Source of the DNA: G963691835 sp963691835
GTDB lineage: Bacteria > Pseudomonadota > Alphaproteobacteria > Thalassobaculales > Thalassobaculaceae
DNA length: 64,000 bases
NCBI GenBank assembly: GCA_963691835.1
Contig: OY829383.1
Location: forward strand, 744,001-808,000
Reading direction: 5' to 3'
Shown piece by piece: positions 62,239-64,000 of this stretch. Position numbers and translations under genes: made by a program. A model generated the notes under the pieces. The model was not told the DNA's origin. It was given only the letters and a program-made list of their open reading frames with translations, and searched no databases. Every line of letters begins with the position of its first letter. Within the stretch, counting starts at the first letter, position 1.

Positions 62239-62750
62239 CGTGTCTGCCTATCGTGTGTCGACGCTCGACGGTGAAACGCTGTGCTGTACCGCAGACTTAG
62301 TTATGACGAAGTAAATCTTTCACGCAGGGTAACAGTCATAGGTCAACGTTACCCTTTATTCAATACCATCACATAGTCATAAATATTATTTAATTATTGA
62401 ATAGACTATTTCATATTATAAAAACCCTAATACTTTATTAAAAGAATTTACTCGCACTGCCTTCAGTATTTTGGAAATAAAATATCAAGTAATTTATGCG
62501 AGATACGCATTTGTCTGATTTTGTATCATCTCTGCTTCCGATTTAGTGTGTAAAAAATTTCTGATTAGTCGATATTGAAAAGAGTACAGCGACCAATTAT
62601 TCTATATCAGGGTGCTCGTTGGCTGATTATCGATCGACGGTTTGAGAAAGTTGGCGGCCTGTGTGGTGGGGGCGGGATTGAGGTGACCTTGATCAGGTAG
62701 CGGGCCACCGAACGATACATGCGCTCCATCCTCATAGATCGCGTGGAGGG
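62239..62750. other. AT-rich 512-bp region without genes
   Basis: Very AT-rich from about 62280 to 62600, unlike most of the window; it probably carries the promoter of the 405-aa gene. A minus-strand frame at 62602-62844 is proline-rich, overlaps the chemoreceptor remnant and is not believable. No tRNA, repeat array or palindrome of note seen. Confidence 0.5.
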
Positions 62751-62960
62751 CTAAGCTCGTCGCTCCACCCGGACGGTTTGGTCCCAATGACGTCGGTTCG
62801 CCTCGGGAACCGAGGTTCGGATGACACGGGCCAGGTTTGAGCACAGCGTCCGGATCTCTTCTCCAAGTCCCTGCGCTTCGGCGGACAGACTATCCGCTGT
62901 CATATTGACGCATGAAACTTCTTCGGACACGGATTGGATTTTCCGGGCGACATAGCGGGT
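62751..62960 (-). pseudogene. C-terminal remnant of a chemoreceptor, cut by IS3
   Basis: The minus-strand frame, open into the IS3 boundary, reads KIQSVSEEVSCVNMTADSL, then LGEEIRTL and ARVIRTSVPEANRR to a stop at 62751. This resembles the last 60-70 residues of alphaproteobacterial chemoreceptors. The rest is missing at the IS end. Confidence 0.5.
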
Positions 62961-63028
62961 TGTCTGGCCCCGAAGAAGTGGTCCACCTATTGGGCTAGAT
63001 CTGGCCCGTTTTGGAGGAAGATCGAGAG

Positions 63029-63307
63029 ATGTCAGGCAAGCGTTTAAAGCCCGAAGAGATCGTTATGAAGTTGCGGCAGGTTGAGGTGCTGCAGGGGCAA
63101 GGAGTAAGCACGTCGGAAGCTGTTCGACAGGTTGGAATGACGCAGCACACCTACTACAGGTGGCGCCGTCAGTATGGCGGGATGAGCCGGGACCAGCTGA
63201 AGCGATTGAAGGATCTTGAGAAGGAAAACGCTCGGCTTCGCCGGGCGGCATCGGATCTGACCCTGGACAAGATGATCCTGAGCGAAGCTGCACGGGGAAA
63301 CGTCTAA
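63029..63307 (+). CDS. IS3 OrfA of copy 2
   Basis: A 92-aa HTH protein (RLKPEEIVMKLRQVEVLQ, YRWRRQYGG, LKDLEKENARLRRAASDL). Its end has the slippery heptamer G GGA AAC in phase (63295-63301), as in copy 1, so it once produced OrfAB by -1 frameshifting. Confidence 0.88.
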   Translation: MSGKRLKPEEIVMKLRQVEVLQGQGVSTSEAVRQVGMTQHTYYRWRRQYGGMSRDQLKRLKDLEKENARLRRAASDLTLDKMILSEAARGNV

Positions 63308-64000
63308 GCCCTTCACATCGTTGAAAATGCATTGACCGGGTTCGTCAGAGCCTGTGCGTCTCTGAACGCCGGGCCTGCCGCACGCTCGGTCAGCATCGCT
63401 CCACCCAGCACAAGGTGCCGTGCGGTCGGCCCGATGAGGAACGACTGTCAGCCGACATCATCGAACTGGCGACCCAATACGGGAGCTACGGCTACCGGCC
63501 GGTGACAGCCCTGCTCAATCAGGCAGGCTGGCACGTGAACCACAAGCGGGTAGAGCGCATCTGGAAGCGTGAAGGGCTAAAGGTGCCGAGCAAGCAAAGG
63601 AAGCGCGGTCGTCTTTGGCTGAATGATGGCTCATGCATTCGGCTGCGACCAGAACGGCCGAACCATGTCTGGTCCTATGACTTCGTGCAGGACCGGAACC
63701 ATGACGGCAAGGCCTATCGCATTCTCGTCATTCTCGATGAGTTCAGCAGGGAGTGTCTGAAGCTGCAGCTGGGTAGAAAGCTCAATTCGATCGACGTCGT
63801 TGATGCCCTCTAGGACCTGTTCATCCTGCGCGGCCCGCCGGAATACATCCGATCCGACAATGGACCGGAGTTCATTGCCCAGATCGTCAGGGACTGGATT
63901 GCCGTCGTCGGTGCCAAGACGGCGTACATCACGCCAGGCTCGACCTGGGAGAACGGTTATGTGGAGAGCTTCAATGCCCGCCTCAGGGCAGAGCTGCTCA
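63302..64000 (+). pseudogene. IS3 OrfB of copy 2, with two in-frame stops
   Basis: In the -1 frame a TGA at 63322-63324 replaces a position that is CGT or CGC (Arg) in copy 1, and a TAG at 63811-63813 interrupts between NSIDVVDAL and DLFILRGPPEYIRSDNGPEF. DDE motifs are otherwise recognisable (VWSYDFVQD, RSDNGPEF, ENGYVESFN). The gene is dead unless readthrough occurs; it continues past base 64000. Confidence 0.88.

Larger units (their letters stand above)
62961..64000 (+). mobile_element. IS3-family insertion sequence, decayed and cut by window end (IS copy 2)
   Basis: The left end TGTCTGGCCCCGAAGAAG then TGGTCC resembles the left end of IS copy 1. It contains orfA and a broken orfB; the right end is beyond the window. 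It is a related but different IS3 element, clearly diverged from copy 1. Confidence 0.85.

Noticed and set aside
62602..62844. Minus-strand 80-aa open frame near the IS3 copy 2
   Set aside because: Proline-rich without homology; it conflicts with the more convincing chemoreceptor remnant frame.
1..64000. CRISPR arrays, rRNA genes or a replication origin
   Set aside because: No regularly spaced repeats, rRNA stretches or DnaA-box clusters were noticed; smc and a dciA-like gene are here, but nothing else suggests an origin.

Overview
This GC-rich window with dense, tightly spaced genes looks like an alphaproteobacterial chromosome, most likely Rhodospirillales or a relative. The evidence is the separate F0-ATPase operon (atpI-B-E-b'-b), an Rrf2 regulator followed by sufBCDS-sufT-sufA, a dciA-like/dsbA-like/smc string next to mutY, a CheZ-type phosphatase and a DUF1127 protein. 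The genus is not resolvable by eye.

Core part, about 1-51,500. It opens with the 5' part of alaS and a soluble double-PAS chemoreceptor, divergent from a small PilZ protein. At 4.4-10.6 kb lies a catabolic block: a BKACE/SDR/MDR operon divergent from a TAXI-type TRAP transporter. A MocR-GNAT-cupin operon (10.6-13.0 kb) is divergent from DUF1127, a threonine-dehydratase-like enzyme and AlaX. Then come an aldose epimerase and a class-III aminotransferase. The SUF Fe-S operon (17.6-23.8 kb), an EamA transporter, a cytochrome c pair, the F0 operon with a recognisable promoter and terminator, smc, a DsbA-like protein, a DciA-like protein and mutY follow. The 35-51.5 kb part holds an enolase-superfamily enzyme, btaA/btaB for phosphorus-free betaine lipids, a GST, a membrane chemoreceptor followed by a LOV blue-light histidine kinase, a DHDPS-family aldolase, a hydrolase, alkA, an Lrp regulator, and a GT17 glycosyltransferase/carbamoyltransferase/asparagine-synthase group. 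It ends with a YchJ-like gene.

Island, about 51,535 to the window end. It starts with a 3' fragment of a tRNA gene, followed by a 5'-truncated tyrosine integrase interrupted by an IS3 element. The island is more AT-rich in places and is full of broken genes: two paralogues sharing a nearly identical 152-bp block, an IS5 fragment, an IS630 remnant carrying two ~42-bp palindromic insertions, fragments of a carnitine-dehydrogenase-like gene and of a chemoreceptor, and a second IS3 with stop codons. Intact cargo includes a DEDDh exonuclease, a serine recombinase, a CheZ-like phosphatase, a TetR/hydrolase pair with clear operators, and a 405-aa protein that I cannot assign.

Sensory genes recur across the window: two chemoreceptors, a PilZ protein, the LOV kinase, CheZ and a chemoreceptor fragment. 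This suggests a motile organism that may respond to light, but no flagellar or cheA genes are in view.
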